Shown one piece after another: positions 17,309 through 25,323 of a stretch of 35,313 nucleotides of DNA; the stretch's first letter is position 1; every line of letters starts with the position of its first letter. The DNA comes from a virus: IMG/VR virus record IMGVR_UViG_3300042380_000526, positions 1-35,313 of that record; one strand, written 5' to 3'. The position numbers and the translations under genes were made by a program. Under the pieces are notes generated by a model. It was given only the letters and a program-made list of their open reading frames with translations, ran no database searches and had not been told where the DNA came from.

Positions 17309-18163
17309 ATGAACACCGCACCGGTCACCGCCCGCGCCATTCGCCGCCCGGGCCCGCCCGTCCTGCTGCCGGCCTCCCGATTCCGGTGGGTGGCCCGCCT
17401 GGGCTCGCTGGAGGCCGTCACGGGGCAGGTGGGTACCCTGACCCGGGCCGGCACGAACACGGCTACGGACAGCGGCTGGACGGCCTACACCGCGGCGCAT
17501 TCCATGCCGCGCTGGGAGACCCGCTCGGTGGACGTGTCCACCGCCACCACCCCGGCGGCCACCTACCTCCTCCTCGAGGACGGCGACTATCTGCTGGCCG
17601 AGGACGGGGACGAGATCCTGCTGGAGACGGGCGGCCCGCGGCTGGGGCTCCGGATCGGCGGGGTGCCGGACGAGGACCTCCGGTTCCCGGTCGGTTTCGC
17701 GGTGGAGACGGCGACCCTCTTGGTCGATTTCGTGGAAATCACCCACCGGACCACCTCGAGCGGTTTCCTGCTGTACCTGGGCAATGATGCCGGCACCGGT
17801 GCGCGGCTGACCATCGGCGGGAACGGGACCAACTTCGAGGCCATCCTGAACAATGGCAGCACCACGACGACGGCGAGCCTCGCGACCGGGACGCCGGTGG
17901 CCGGGACCGCGGCGCGGCTGGCCCTGCAGCTCGAGGACGGCGGCGGCACGATTCGGGCCCGGCTGCTGCTGGAGATTCTCGGTACCGCCGGCGTGACGAC
18001 CGGCAGCTGGTCCACCGCCATCACCAGGCCGACGAGCTGGGGGAGCGCGACCAAGCTGCGGCTTAACGGCGCGCCGACCGGCGGCGGCGCGGAAGGGGTC
18101 TACCTGCAGGTGGCGTATGGTGCCGGGCTGCAGGACTTGGACGATATTGCGGACAGCCTCTAA
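17309..18163 (+). CDS. Tail appendage protein with LamG/concanavalin-like pattern
   Basis: 284 aa. A short hydrophobic/proline start leads to a motif YLLLEDGDYLLAEDGDEILL near 88-107, a duplication of LLEDGD..L.. that is often seen in tail-tip associated proteins. The remainder (FAVETATLLVDFVEITHRTTS, then GFLLYLGNDAGTGARLTIGG and LALQLEDGGGTIRARLLLE) has the alternating strands and glycine turns of a concanavalin-like lectin domain. It is probably a virion adsorption protein. No enzymatic residues were identified. It lies 11 bp after the Dit-like gene in the same unit. Confidence 0.55.
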   Translation: MNTAPVTARAIRRPGPPVLLPASRFRWVARLGSLEAVTGQVGTLTRAGTNTATDSGWTAYTAAHSMPRWETRSVDVSTATTPAATYLLLEDGDYLLAEDGDEILLETGGPRLGLRIGGVPDEDLRFPVGFAVETATLLVDFVEITHRTTSSGFLLYLGNDAGTGARLTIGGNGTNFEAILNNGSTTTTASLATGTPVAGTAARLALQLEDGGGTIRARLLLEILGTAGVTTGSWSTAITRPTSWGSATKLRLNGAPTGGGAEGVYLQVAYGAGLQDLDDIADSL

Positions 18164-18205
18164 CACGATCACGACCGATGAGCACCCTACGACACGGGGG
18201 GACGG

Positions 18206-18574
18206 ATGGCACGGTTTAGCTTGGCAGCAGGGACGGTCACGATTGGGCAGCGCACGCTGGGGGCCAGAAGCGCCGGCGGTGAGGACGAGGTCACCTCGTG
18301 CGTGTTTCAGATCTGGAACGTGGCCGGTGGGTTTTCGACCATCCCGAAGCTGCTGGTGGAGGGATCGGGACAGGCGGGCGTCAATGTGCACTACGTCAAC
18401 ATGGCCACCGGGGACGTGCAGGACGCCGGCACGGCCATTACCGCCGCGGGCATCTTTGCCGTGTTCGCGCCGGGCTGTCAGGTGCAGCTGACCACGAGTG
18501 CCGGCACCGCGACCTGCGAGGCCCTGCGGGTGGTGGGGGTGACCACGGTATACCACAAGCAGACCGGTAACTGA
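18206..18574 (+). CDS. Small beta-rich virion-associated protein
   Basis: 122 aa with short strands separated by glycines and thronines-serines (ARFSLAAGTVTIGQRTL, then FSTIPKLLVEGSGQ and CQVQLTTSAGTATCEALRV). No signal or membrane segment. The ATG has a purine-rich GGGGGGACGG immediately upstream. It begins 42 bp after the previous gene and ends 2 bp before the fibre gene, so it is probably an adapter or tip protein in the appendage cluster. I do not recognise the family. Confidence 0.5.
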   Translation: MARFSLAAGTVTIGQRTLGARSAGGEDEVTSCVFQIWNVAGGFSTIPKLLVEGSGQAGVNVHYVNMATGDVQDAGTAITAAGIFAVFAPGCQVQLTTSAGTATCEALRVVGVTTVYHKQTGN

Positions 18575-18576
18575 CG

Positions 18577-19464
18577 ATGGCGGACCAGAAAATATCCCAA
18601 CTGGCGAGCGGGACCAACGCGCAAGCCGGCGACCTGTTCGTCATTGCCCGGGGTGCCAGCAATTTCAACCTCACGACGGCGCAACTGTTCAACGCGCCGA
18701 GCGCCGCGGCCACGTTCGCCAGCTTGACGGTGAGTGGCGACCTGACGGTGGACACGTCCACGCTCAAGGTCGATAGCGCGAACAACCGCGTGGGCATCAA
18801 GCAAGCCACGCCGCTTCACCCGGTCCACGTCGGCACGACCGATCTGATCCTCAACGCCTCCGGCAACCTCGGCCTCGGGGTGACGCCGAGTGCGTGGGGT
18901 AACGTCTGGAGAACACTTGATCAGCAGGCGGTTGGGGCTTTGTCTGCGAGCGGTTCTGGCTCTGGCGATTACGGCCTCGCATTCAACGCCTACAACGATA
19001 ACACCGACTGGCTGTACAAGTATTCCGCCCCGTCTGCTCGGTATCGCCTGAACGAATCTGGTCACGCATGGTACACAGCCGCGTCCGGAAGCATAAACGC
19101 AATTATCGGCGACTTCGGCACCGCCAAGATGACTTTGAACGCGAGCGGCAACCTCGGCGTCAACTGCGCGGCGACGAACGCACGGCTGGAAGTCGTAGCG
19201 ACGAGCGGTGAGGTGTTCCGCGCCGATGCCGCATCGGCTGCGGCGCGTATCGTCGCCGACCAGACCAAGGTTGTGGTCGCTGGCGATGTCGCACTTGGGC
19301 AATTCACGACCGACTTTGGCAGCGGCTCCCGTGTTGTGGCTATTTCCGAAGCTGATACTGTGCCCAGCACCAACCCGACCGGGCGCGGCATCCTGTACGT
19401 CCAAGGCGGCGCGCTCAAGTACCGTGGCACCAGCGGCACCGTCACCACCATCGCCAACGCCTAA
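18577..19464 (+). CDS. Tail fibre protein with NASGNLG repeats
   Basis: 295 aa. Residues 1-25 (DQKISQLASGTNAQAGDLFV) are a motif I know from fibre N-termini. NASGNLGLGVTPSAWGN occurs near 93, and a second copy NASGNLGVN near 190; such NxxGNLG elements are frequent in tail fibre shafts. A beta-rich tip follows. GC drops in 18900-19350 (about 58% in 19021-19080), which suggests recent exchange of the receptor-binding portion. No chaperone (intramolecular autoprotease) motif was seen. It is the most likely host-range determinant in this cluster. Confidence 0.65.
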   Translation: MADQKISQLASGTNAQAGDLFVIARGASNFNLTTAQLFNAPSAAATFASLTVSGDLTVDTSTLKVDSANNRVGIKQATPLHPVHVGTTDLILNASGNLGLGVTPSAWGNVWRTLDQQAVGALSASGSGSGDYGLAFNAYNDNTDWLYKYSAPSARYRLNESGHAWYTAASGSINAIIGDFGTAKMTLNASGNLGVNCAATNARLEVVATSGEVFRADAASAAARIVADQTKVVVAGDVALGQFTTDFGSGSRVVAISEADTVPSTNPTGRGILYVQGGALKYRGTSGTVTTIANA

Positions 19465-19473
19465 GGGGCAACT

Positions 19474-19761
19474 ATGAGTCTGATCACGATCAGCACCGCC
19501 GCGATCAACTACACCAGCGGCACCACCGACTGCCAGTGCAGCGTGGCGGTGGACGTGCCCACCATCGGCACGACCTACGTCGGGCGCAGCGTCTCGCTGG
19601 CCTCCGGCAGCCTGCCGCCGGATTGGACCGACCAGCAGCTGTGCGCCGCGGTGGCCGAGGCGCTGGCCGTGCCGGTCTCGGACGTCACCGTGGCCGGCGG
19701 GTTCCAAGAGGCCACCGCCAAGGTGGCGGCCGCCAAGACCGCCGCGGCGGGCGCCAACTGA
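19474..19761 (+). CDS. Small hypothetical protein of the fibre region
   Basis: 95 aa. Strand-rich start (SLITISTAAINYTSGTTDCQC), then SVAVDVPTIGTTYVGRSVSL and a helix (QQLCAAVAEALAVPVSDVTV) with an alanine/lysine C-terminal helix. It begins 9 bp after the fibre stop, with AGGGG 7-11 bases before the ATG, and overlaps the next gene by one base. No family recognised; given the context it may be a fibre chaperone or tip adapter. Confidence 0.55.
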   Translation: MSLITISTAAINYTSGTTDCQCSVAVDVPTIGTTYVGRSVSLASGSLPPDWTDQQLCAAVAEALAVPVSDVTVAGGFQEATAKVAAAKTAAAGAN

Positions 19762-20018
19762 TGACGCCGCAGACCTCCGGGCAGGCGGCCACGGGCCCCG
19801 CGGCTTACCTGCTGCCGGCCAGCATCCGCGACCAGCTGCTGGCCTACTTGGTGAGCCGACCCTACGCCGAGGTGGCGGGCGGGGTGGCGGCCATTCAAGG
19901 CTTGGCGCCGGCGCCGGATCCTGTTCCGGCCACGGAGCCCGCTCCGGAGCCCGCCCTCGTCCGGCAGCTCGAGCTGGTGCAGGCCGCCGCGTCGCCCGCA
20001 TTTCTCCCCGTGGCATAG
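19761..20018 (+). CDS. Small hypothetical protein before the lysis cassette
   Basis: 85 aa. The first half (AAYLLPASIRDQLLAYLVS, then VAGGVAAIQGL) is helical; the second is a proline/alanine/glutamate-rich linker (APAPDPVPATEPAPEPALV) and a short C-terminal helix. It starts at a TGATG overlap with the preceding gene. It is the last gene before a promoter-like gap at 20019-20075 and probably belongs with the fibre genes. No function recognised. Confidence 0.6.
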   Translation: MTPQTSGQAATGPAAYLLPASIRDQLLAYLVSRPYAEVAGGVAAIQGLAPAPDPVPATEPAPEPALVRQLELVQAAASPAFLPVA

Positions 20019-20039
20019 CAGCCAAATCCCCCCACGCAT

Positions 20040-20068
20040 TTCCGCCCCCCCCCGGCGCCCCCTACCTT
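20040..20068 (+). promoter_or_regulatory. Candidate promoter for the lysis cassette
   Basis: TTCCGC at 20040-20045, a 17-bp spacer, then TACCTT at 20063-20068. The same TACCTTGG octamer with the same 17-bp spacing occurs at 27673-27703. A start of transcription 6-8 nt downstream would fall at or next to the ATG at 20076, giving an essentially leaderless mRNA. The match to sigma70 is partial and rests on spacing and recurrence. Confidence 0.35.
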
Positions 20069-20075
20069 GGACTCC

Positions 20076-20342
20076 ATGCCCGCAGACTCGCCCGGCACCT
20101 CGCCCGCTGTCGTGGTGTCCGCCACGCTCAGTGTCACCTCCATGCTGACCGCGCTGACGGCGCTGTTTCGGGCCGCCCGATGGGCCGGCGTCATGGAGGC
20201 CCGCGGCGATGCCCTGACAGCGGCGCTGGAACAGTCCCGGCGCGACCAGACGGCCCGCCTGGACGAAATCCGCGAGGACGTGCGCGAGATTCGAGCCATC
20301 ATCCTGAGTAGCCAGAACTTCGACCGGAGGAAGCCCGCATGA
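20076..20342 (+). CDS. Small membrane protein, candidate holin or antiholin
   Basis: 88 aa from the ATG at 20076; an in-frame TTG at 20067 would add three residues. One hydrophobic segment near residues 11-30 (VVVSATLSVTSMLTALTALF) is followed by a basic turn and a helical, charged C-terminus (EQSRRDQTARLDEIREDVRE). Single-membrane-segment proteins with a coiled-coil end frequently accompany holins. It precedes a two-segment holin candidate and the amidase in one overlapping operon, so a lysis role is likely. I do not recognise a named holin family. Confidence 0.5.
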   Translation: MPADSPGTSPAVVVSATLSVTSMLTALTALFRAARWAGVMEARGDALTAALEQSRRDQTARLDEIREDVREIRAIILSSQNFDRRKPA

Positions 20343-20554
20343 AACTGCTCCCGCGCTCCGTCACCGTCTCCGGCCTGCTGCTGGCCCTCGCCGCGGTGGT
20401 CATCGACCCGGCCAACGTGCCGTGGCTGACCGAGATCCTCGGCACCGCCGCCGCCACCAAGGTGGCCGCCGTGGGCGCCCTCATCGCCGCCATGGGCCGA
20501 GCCCTCGTGCCGCCCGCCGCGGAGTCCGCGGCCCCCGATCAGTCCACGCCGTGA
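20339..20554 (+). CDS. Holin-like membrane protein
   Basis: 71 aa with two hydrophobic stretches, about 9-25 (VSGLLLALAAVVIDPA) and about 38-55 (AATKVAAVGALIAAMGRAL), and short polar ends. Size, two membrane spans and position directly before the amidase are those of a class II type holin, which would permit the endolysin to reach peptidoglycan. The gene overlaps its neighbours by 4 bases at both ends. Family identity is not established by sequence alone. Confidence 0.6.
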   Translation: MKLLPRSVTVSGLLLALAAVVIDPANVPWLTEILGTAAATKVAAVGALIAAMGRALVPPAAESAAPDQSTP

Positions 20555-21159
20555 TCCCGTTCAGCCCACCGGCCTCCTGGCGGATCACCGCCAGCCCGAA
20601 TCACAACTCCCGCGGCACGGCTACCGTGTCGGCCATCGTGCTGCACGCCGACGCCGCGGCCAAGGTGGACAGCACGCTCGACTGGTGCCGCCGCAGCCAG
20701 GCGCAGCTGGACCTGCTGTGGGAGGAGACCCCCATGTCCAAGCGGCCGCCCTCGAAGTACCGGGCGGTGAGCTACCACGTGGTCGTCGGCCGCAACGGGC
20801 TGGTGTTCCAGCTGGTGCACCCGGACCGCCGCGCGTGGCACGCGGGGGTGGCCGAGCTGGACGGCGTGACGGACGTCAACGGCATCGCCGTGGGGGTGTG
20901 CCTCTCCAACACGAACAAGGGGGAGCCCTACCCCATCGCCCAGCGGAGCGCCGCGGCCGACGTGTGCGCGCTGCTGTGCAGCTTCTACCGGATCCCGCTG
21001 GACCGCATCGTCACCCACGCCTTCGTCGCGCCCGCGCGAAAGACGGACCCCTTCGGGCTGGACGTGGAGGAGTTCCGCGAGATGGTGGCCAGCCGCCTTT
21101 CGGCGCAGCTGTCGGCGGAGCACCGCCCCCCCGACCCCGCCCCGGGCCGCGTGAGATGA
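20551..21159 (+). CDS. Endolysin: N-acetylmuramoyl-L-alanine amidase (Amidase_2)
   Basis: 202 aa from the GTG at 20551, which overlaps the holin stop as GTGA. The fold is that of T7 lysozyme/PGRP-type zinc amidases: first zinc ligand His in AIVLHAD, catalytic-type Tyr-His in AVSYHVVVGRNG, a further AWHAG, second zinc His in RIVTHAFVAPARKTDP, with Lys and Asp of the RKTDP motif. It would cleave the bond between muramic acid and L-alanine. There is no signal peptide, so export relies on the adjacent holin. A truncated relative of its C-terminal half lies at 25847-26050. Confidence 0.88.
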   Translation: MIPFSPPASWRITASPNHNSRGTATVSAIVLHADAAAKVDSTLDWCRRSQAQLDLLWEETPMSKRPPSKYRAVSYHVVVGRNGLVFQLVHPDRRAWHAGVAELDGVTDVNGIAVGVCLSNTNKGEPYPIAQRSAAADVCALLCSFYRIPLDRIVTHAFVAPARKTDPFGLDVEEFREMVASRLSAQLSAEHRPPDPAPGRVR

Positions 21160-21746
21160 CGCCCCGCCCAAAGCGCGCGCCGTGGTCCGCCGGGGCCGTG
21201 ATCCTGTCGGCGGTCGGCATCATGGCTGTCGCCGGCCTCGTCGCCGCGGCCGGCTTCGCGTGGCACGCCGCCATCCGGCAGGCCGAGCGCACCCGCGTGC
21301 TAGCCGAGGCGGCCGGCGCCTCGCAGGCGCTGCTGACGGCGCAGCGGGCGTCGTGGCAGCGGGAGCGGGCCATCCTCATGGCGGCCGCCGGCCGCCGCGA
21401 CACCGTGCTGCAGGCCCGGATCCGCGTCATCCGCGACACCAGCTGGTTGCCCGCCGACACCTCCCCAGCCGTCCGGCTGCGCGCCTGCCGCGCCCAGCTG
21501 GACACCGTGGTTACCGCGTGCCAAGCGTACCGGGACACCGCCGTCGCCGCGCTGGCGGCGGCCGACTCGCTGCACGCAGCCGACAGCACCGCCCTGGGGC
21601 GTGCCGCGCTGGCCGTGGTGGCGGTGCGCGACACCCTGGGAGAGACCCGCGCCGCCGCCGCCCGCAAGCCGGGGTGGCGGGGGGCGCTGCTCGCCGGGGT
21701 TACCGGGGTGCTGGCCGGCCTCGCTCTCCCGCTCTGGCCCTTCTGA
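21156..21746 (+). CDS. Spanin-like membrane protein
   Basis: 196 aa. A membrane segment near residues 12-35 (GAVILSAVGIMAVAGLVAAA) is followed by a long helical region rich in Ala, Arg and Gln (about 40-165, with QAERTRVLAEAAGASQALL and later CRAQLDTVVTACQAYRDT) and by a second hydrophobic segment at the very end (ALLAGVTGVLAGLALPLW). The layout suits a two-membrane spanin bridging inner and outer membrane, implying a Gram-negative-type host. The overlap with the amidase stop (ATGA) places it in the lysis operon. A conventional i-spanin would have only one span. Confidence 0.55.
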   Translation: MTPRPKRAPWSAGAVILSAVGIMAVAGLVAAAGFAWHAAIRQAERTRVLAEAAGASQALLTAQRASWQRERAILMAAAGRRDTVLQARIRVIRDTSWLPADTSPAVRLRACRAQLDTVVTACQAYRDTAVAALAAADSLHAADSTALGRAALAVVAVRDTLGETRAAAARKPGWRGALLAGVTGVLAGLALPLWPF

Positions 21747-21770
21747 CCCCCGCCCCGAGGACCGCCCTCC

Positions 21771-22166
21771 ATGCCCGTCACCCTGAACACCGCGCTCAAG
21801 AACGTCCTGCTGGACGGCCTCGACAGCGCCTTCAACGCCGGGACGCTGACCATCCGCACGGGCCCCGCGCCCGGCGCGAACGCGGCTGCCACCGGCACCG
21901 TGCTGGCCACCATCACCCTCCCGGCGGACGCCTTCGCGGCGGCCACCGGGGGCACCAAGGCCGCCCAGGGCACGTGGCAGGACGCCTCGGCGGACGCCTC
22001 CGGGACCGCGCAGCACTTCCGCCTGGTCTCCGGTGCCGGGACGCTGGTGCTGGAGGGGACCGTCACGGCCACCGGCGGCGGCGGCGACCTGGAGCTCGAC
22101 AACACCAGCGTGGCCAGCGGCCAGCAGGTCACCATCACGGCGTTCACCCTAAGCTCCAGCAACTGA
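21771..22166 (+). CDS. Virion-associated beta protein
   Basis: 131 aa. Strand-rich with glycine turns: TLNTALKNVLLDGLDSAFN, then GTLTIRTGPAPG, TVLATITLPADAFAAATGG and ending in ITAFTLSS. This layout (a short helix followed by GxLxIxTG) is one I associate with small phage structural proteins. It is the first gene after the lysis cassette and opens a second block of virion proteins. No enzyme motif is seen. Family unnamed. Confidence 0.55.
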   Translation: MPVTLNTALKNVLLDGLDSAFNAGTLTIRTGPAPGANAAATGTVLATITLPADAFAAATGGTKAAQGTWQDASADASGTAQHFRLVSGAGTLVLEGTVTATGGGGDLELDNTSVASGQQVTITAFTLSSSN

Positions 22167-22168
22167 CC

Positions 22169-22567
22169 ATGGCCGACAACGTCGGATACACGCCAGGCAG
22201 CGGCGCCACCGTCGCCGCCGACGAAATCGGCGGGGTGCTGTACCAGCGCGCGAAGGTCGTGGTGGGCGAGGACGGAGTGGCCACCGACGTGTCGCAGGCC
22301 AACCCCATGCCGATGGCCGCGGTCGGCGAGCTTATCGAGGCCATCGAGGCGCTGCGCATGGCGGTGCACTCCCTGACCCGCTCCGTGGGCCTTGCCATGC
22401 CCGACACGGGCGGTCGCCTGCGCGTGAACGTGGAGACCGGCGCGCTGACCACCCTGACCACCCTGACGAACCAGACCAACGTCGGGGGCCAGCCCGCGAC
22501 GGAGCAGATCCCTAGCCTGATGCGCGTGGCCGCGGACGCCCTGCGGCGCAACGTCACCGTCACCTGA
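22169..22567 (+). CDS. Virion-associated small protein
   Basis: 132 aa, starting at an ATG 2 bp after the preceding stop. The opening (VGYTPGSGATVAADEIGGVL, then YQRAKVVVGEDGVATDVSQANPMPM) matches a motif widely present in phage structural proteins. A helix (AVGELIEAIEALRMAVHSLT) and a beta C-terminus with LRVNVETGAL follow. Function unknown; probably a head fibre or tail accessory protein. Confidence 0.6.
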   Translation: MADNVGYTPGSGATVAADEIGGVLYQRAKVVVGEDGVATDVSQANPMPMAAVGELIEAIEALRMAVHSLTRSVGLAMPDTGGRLRVNVETGALTTLTTLTNQTNVGGQPATEQIPSLMRVAADALRRNVTVT

Positions 22568-22577
22568 CCAGACGCCC

Positions 22578-24014
22578 ATGCCCACGACCAACGGCAACCG
22601 AAAGATCCTCGACCTGAAGCGGCAGGAGTTCTGCACGCCCGCCCCCAGCGCCACGGCGGCGGCCCACTTCATCGTCTCCAGCCGCCACTACCGGCAGCAG
22701 CAGCTGCTGGTCCAGAGCAACACCGCCGCCTTCCTGTACCACCCTTCCGAGGACGGCTGGGCGCAGGTCCCCAGCCCGGCGCTGGCCGGCACCTTCGGCG
22801 CGGGCGCGTGCGGCACCGCGGGCGGGTGGTCCTCGGGTGCCACGGCGGGCGTGGCCTCCCTCACCGCCACGGCCGGGACGACCAGCAGCATCACGACCAA
22901 CCAAACGCTGTCACGCGACCTCCGCGGCTACTCGGTCCAGATCCTCGCCGGGCCGAACGCGGGCGAGATTAAGGCCATCGCCTCGAACACCATCGGCGCC
23001 AACGCGGTCATCACCTTCACCGCCGCCTCGGCGTCGGCCTTCTCCGCGTCGACGGCCTACCGGCTGCTCACCCCGACGTTCTACGTCCTCGGGGCGGGCG
23101 CGCTGGCGGCGGGCATCTTCAAGCGGTACGACGTCGCTACGAACACGTGGGTCACGCTGGCCCAGACGGGCCTCCCGGCCACGATCAGCACCGACTCGCG
23201 CCTGATCGCCACCCCCAGCTGGCTGGACGACGGGTTCCAGACGTTTGCCACGGGCACGGCCACCGCGGGGGGTGCCAGCACGCTGACCAACAGCGCCAAG
23301 GCGTGGGGCACGAATCAGTGGGCCAACTACCAGGTGCGCATCACGGCGGGCACGGGGGCGGGGCAGATCCGGTCGATCGCCTCCAACACGGCCACGGTGC
23401 TCACCACCAGCGCCGCGTGGACCACCCAGCCGGACGCCACCTCGCAGTACGTCATCGAGGGGAACGACGACTTCCTGTACTACATCGGGTCGAACGCCGT
23501 CACCCTGTACCGCTACAGCATCAGTGCGAACACGTGGTCGACCATCACCCCCGGCGTGGCGCGCGGCGCGGCGCCCGGCGCGGGGATGTCGGGCCACTGG
23601 GTGTGGGGCGCCAGCGCGAGCAACTGGACCAACGAGTCCGACATCAGGAACGGGCGCTTCATCTACAGCTTCCGCGGCGCGGCGGGCGCCCTGCTGGACC
23701 GGTACGACATCGCGCTGAACACGTGGGCCGCCATGACCTACGCGCCTGCGACCGAGGTGTTTGGCGCGGGCTCGAAGCACGTCTACGCGGTCGACTACAT
23801 CTACACGCAGAAGGACGCCACCGGCCGCTGGTTCCGCTACAACGTGGTCACCTCTGAGCAGGACGGCTGGGGGACGTGGACCTATACGCAGGGCGCGGCG
23901 ATCGTGGGCGACACGGCCTTCGACGTCACGTACCAGGACGGCGCGGTGGACATCACCTACGTCTACATGGTACTCAACACGTCGGCCGTGATGCTGCGGC
24001 AGATGATTATCTGA
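22578..24014 (+). CDS. Large virion protein with kelch-like repeats
   Basis: 478 aa. Repeated segments ending in NTW.. are visible: KRYDVATNTWVTLAQTGL, YRYSISANTWSTITPGVA and DRYDIALNTWAAMTYAPATE, the pattern of kelch-type beta-propeller blades (Y-D-NTW). Two similar GE/GQ-IKS/RSIASNT segments (about 128-139 and 255-266) interrupt them as a second duplicated domain. No lipase or depolymerase motif was identified. It may be a surface-exposed adsorption protein or a virion structural protein. It begins 10 bp after the preceding stop. Confidence 0.65.
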   Translation: MPTTNGNRKILDLKRQEFCTPAPSATAAAHFIVSSRHYRQQQLLVQSNTAAFLYHPSEDGWAQVPSPALAGTFGAGACGTAGGWSSGATAGVASLTATAGTTSSITTNQTLSRDLRGYSVQILAGPNAGEIKAIASNTIGANAVITFTAASASAFSASTAYRLLTPTFYVLGAGALAAGIFKRYDVATNTWVTLAQTGLPATISTDSRLIATPSWLDDGFQTFATGTATAGGASTLTNSAKAWGTNQWANYQVRITAGTGAGQIRSIASNTATVLTTSAAWTTQPDATSQYVIEGNDDFLYYIGSNAVTLYRYSISANTWSTITPGVARGAAPGAGMSGHWVWGASASNWTNESDIRNGRFIYSFRGAAGALLDRYDIALNTWAAMTYAPATEVFGAGSKHVYAVDYIYTQKDATGRWFRYNVVTSEQDGWGTWTYTQGAAIVGDTAFDVTYQDGAVDITYVYMVLNTSAVMLRQMII

Positions 24015-24025
24015 CGGGGCCGCCC

Positions 24026-24193
24026 ATGACGATCCAGGACCTCATCCTTCTGGCCACCAATCGCCGCACCTTCCTCTCGCAGCGCCGCAGCATGGCCGAG
24101 CAGGTGGGCGACGTGCAGGCGGTGGTCGTGCTGGACAGCGAGATCGCCGAGACCGAGGCGACGCTCGTGAAGCTGCAGGCCATCCCGAGCTGA
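24026..24193 (+). CDS. Very small helical protein
   Basis: 55 aa from the ATG at 24026: TIQDLILLATNRRTFLSQRR, then a helix and ATLVKLQAIPS. The sequence is continuous, predicted helical and charged, and the gene lies 11 bp after the kelch-like gene and 7 bp before the repeat protein. It may be a structural subunit or chaperone for a neighbour. No function recognised. Confidence 0.55.
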   Translation: MTIQDLILLATNRRTFLSQRRSMAEQVGDVQAVVVLDSEIAETEATLVKLQAIPS

Positions 24194-24200
24194 CCGCCCG

Positions 24201-24908
24201 ATGTTCCTGACCCTCCTCGGTGCCTCCGTCGCCGGCGGCCGCACGGGCGTGGCCGCGCTGGCCCTCGGGCTGGCCGCGGCTGGCACCGGGGTGGTGCCTG
24301 CCACTGGCACGGGTGGGGCCAGCCTCGGGGTCAGTGCCAGCGGGGCCGCCGTCACTACCACGCGCGCGACGGGTGTCGTGGCGCTGGGGCTGGGCGGCAC
24401 CGGCACGGGCCGGGTGCGCGTGGCCGGTTTCGGCGGCGTGGCGCTGGGGCTGGGCGGCACCGGCACGGGCCGGGTGCGCGTGGCCGGTTTCGGCGGCGCG
24501 GCGCTGGGGCTGTCGGTCGGGGCGGTGGGGCAGCTGCCCGTCCGCGGGTCGGGCGCCTGCGCCCTCGGTCTTGCCGCCACCGGGCGGGGTGGGCGCGTCA
24601 TCGCCGTCCGCGTGGTCGACCGCACGGGCGCGCGCCTGCTGGCAGTGGACGCCACCGGCGTCCGCCTGGCGGTAGCCAACAGCACCGGGGTGGCCGTGGT
24701 GCCGCTCCTCACGGAGTCCGGCGCCGGGCTCCTCACCGAGGCGGGCGACCTGTTCGTTCTGGAGGAGTCGGGCACCGTGCCGCTGCGCCTGCCGTGGCAG
24801 CTCGCCGTCCAGGACAGCAGTGGCCCGCTGGCGGTGGTCGCGCGCGACGCGAGCCTGCCCCGGGTCACCGTCGCCGAGTCCCCGCCCATCCCATCTGCCG
24901 CGAGGTGA
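24201..24908 (+). CDS. Gly/Ala repeat virion protein
   Basis: 235 aa. The first 125 residues are built of 20-residue repeats centred on ALGLGGTGTGRVRVAGFGG; two copies are identical at DNA level and the flanking ones are degenerate (ASLGVSASGAAVTTT). The second half has RLLAVDATGVRLAVANSTG and a LLTESGAGLLTEAGDLFVLE element resembling the LLEDGD duplication in the gene at 17309. Such repetitive beta proteins are often flexible virion extensions. Its end overlaps the next start as GTGA. No family name known. Confidence 0.55.
   Translation: MFLTLLGASVAGGRTGVAALALGLAAAGTGVVPATGTGGASLGVSASGAAVTTTRATGVVALGLGGTGTGRVRVAGFGGVALGLGGTGTGRVRVAGFGGAALGLSVGAVGQLPVRGSGACALGLAATGRGGRVIAVRVVDRTGARLLAVDATGVRLAVANSTGVAVVPLLTESGAGLLTEAGDLFVLEESGTVPLRLPWQLAVQDSSGPLAVVARDASLPRVTVAESPPIPSAAR
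24378..24497 (+). repeat. 60-bp tandem repeat, two identical copies
   Basis: 24378-24437 and 24438-24497 are identical 60-bp units coding for 20 residues each (VALGLGGTGTGRVRVAGFGG). A partial third copy (GCGGCGCTGGGGCTG) follows at 24498. The identity at third codon positions, where the neighbouring degenerate repeats differ, suggests a recent duplication or unstable copy number. Confidence 0.95.
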
Positions 24909-25237
24909 CCGTGGAGTACGTCAGCGGGCTGGACGACCTGTTCTATGATGTGACCCTGACCGACGCGGGCACGGGGGCGGCGATCACCACGGGCGCCGTC
25001 TCCATGCAGCTGGTGACCGCCGGCACCGTGACGCCGCTGGGCGCCACGGCGAGCTGCGCCCTCACCCATGTGGCGGCCGGCCGCTGGACCGGCACGCACG
25101 ACGCCGCGGACGTGGCGGCTGCCATCGCCGGCGTCGCCAACGGCCAGCTGTTCGACCGGGTGCTGGTCGTGACCGGGTTGGGGGTGCGCAAGCGCGCGAC
25201 CTGCCGCCGGGTCGTCGTGGTCGACGAGTCGGAGTAG
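24905..25237 (+). CDS. Small beta protein, virion-associated
   Basis: 110 aa from the GTG at 24905 (overlap GTGA with the previous stop); the GTG at 24911 is a possible alternative. TVEYVSGLDDLFYDVTLTDA opens a beta pattern with VSMQLVTAGTVTPLGATAS, and a second part AAGRWTGTHDAADVAAAIAG ending in RVVVVDESE. It has the size and pattern of a head-tail or fibre accessory protein. It closes the virion block; the following 86 bp contain only a weak dyad (CGGGG / CCCCG at 25276-25290) and a CTACCCTG element near the next start. Confidence 0.5.
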   Translation: MTVEYVSGLDDLFYDVTLTDAGTGAAITTGAVSMQLVTAGTVTPLGATASCALTHVAAGRWTGTHDAADVAAAIAGVANGQLFDRVLVVTGLGVRKRATCRRVVVVDESE

Positions 25238-25323
25238 CCGGTGGCCTGCCGGCATTGGGAGCACTTCCGCAGCCTCGGGGCCTGACCCCGCGGCCCACCC
25301 CTTCTGCACGGCTACCCTGTTCA

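Noticed and set aside
18178-18219. Thirteen-codon frame before the gene at 18206
   Set aside because: Very short and overlapping the better start with its purine-rich upstream sequence.
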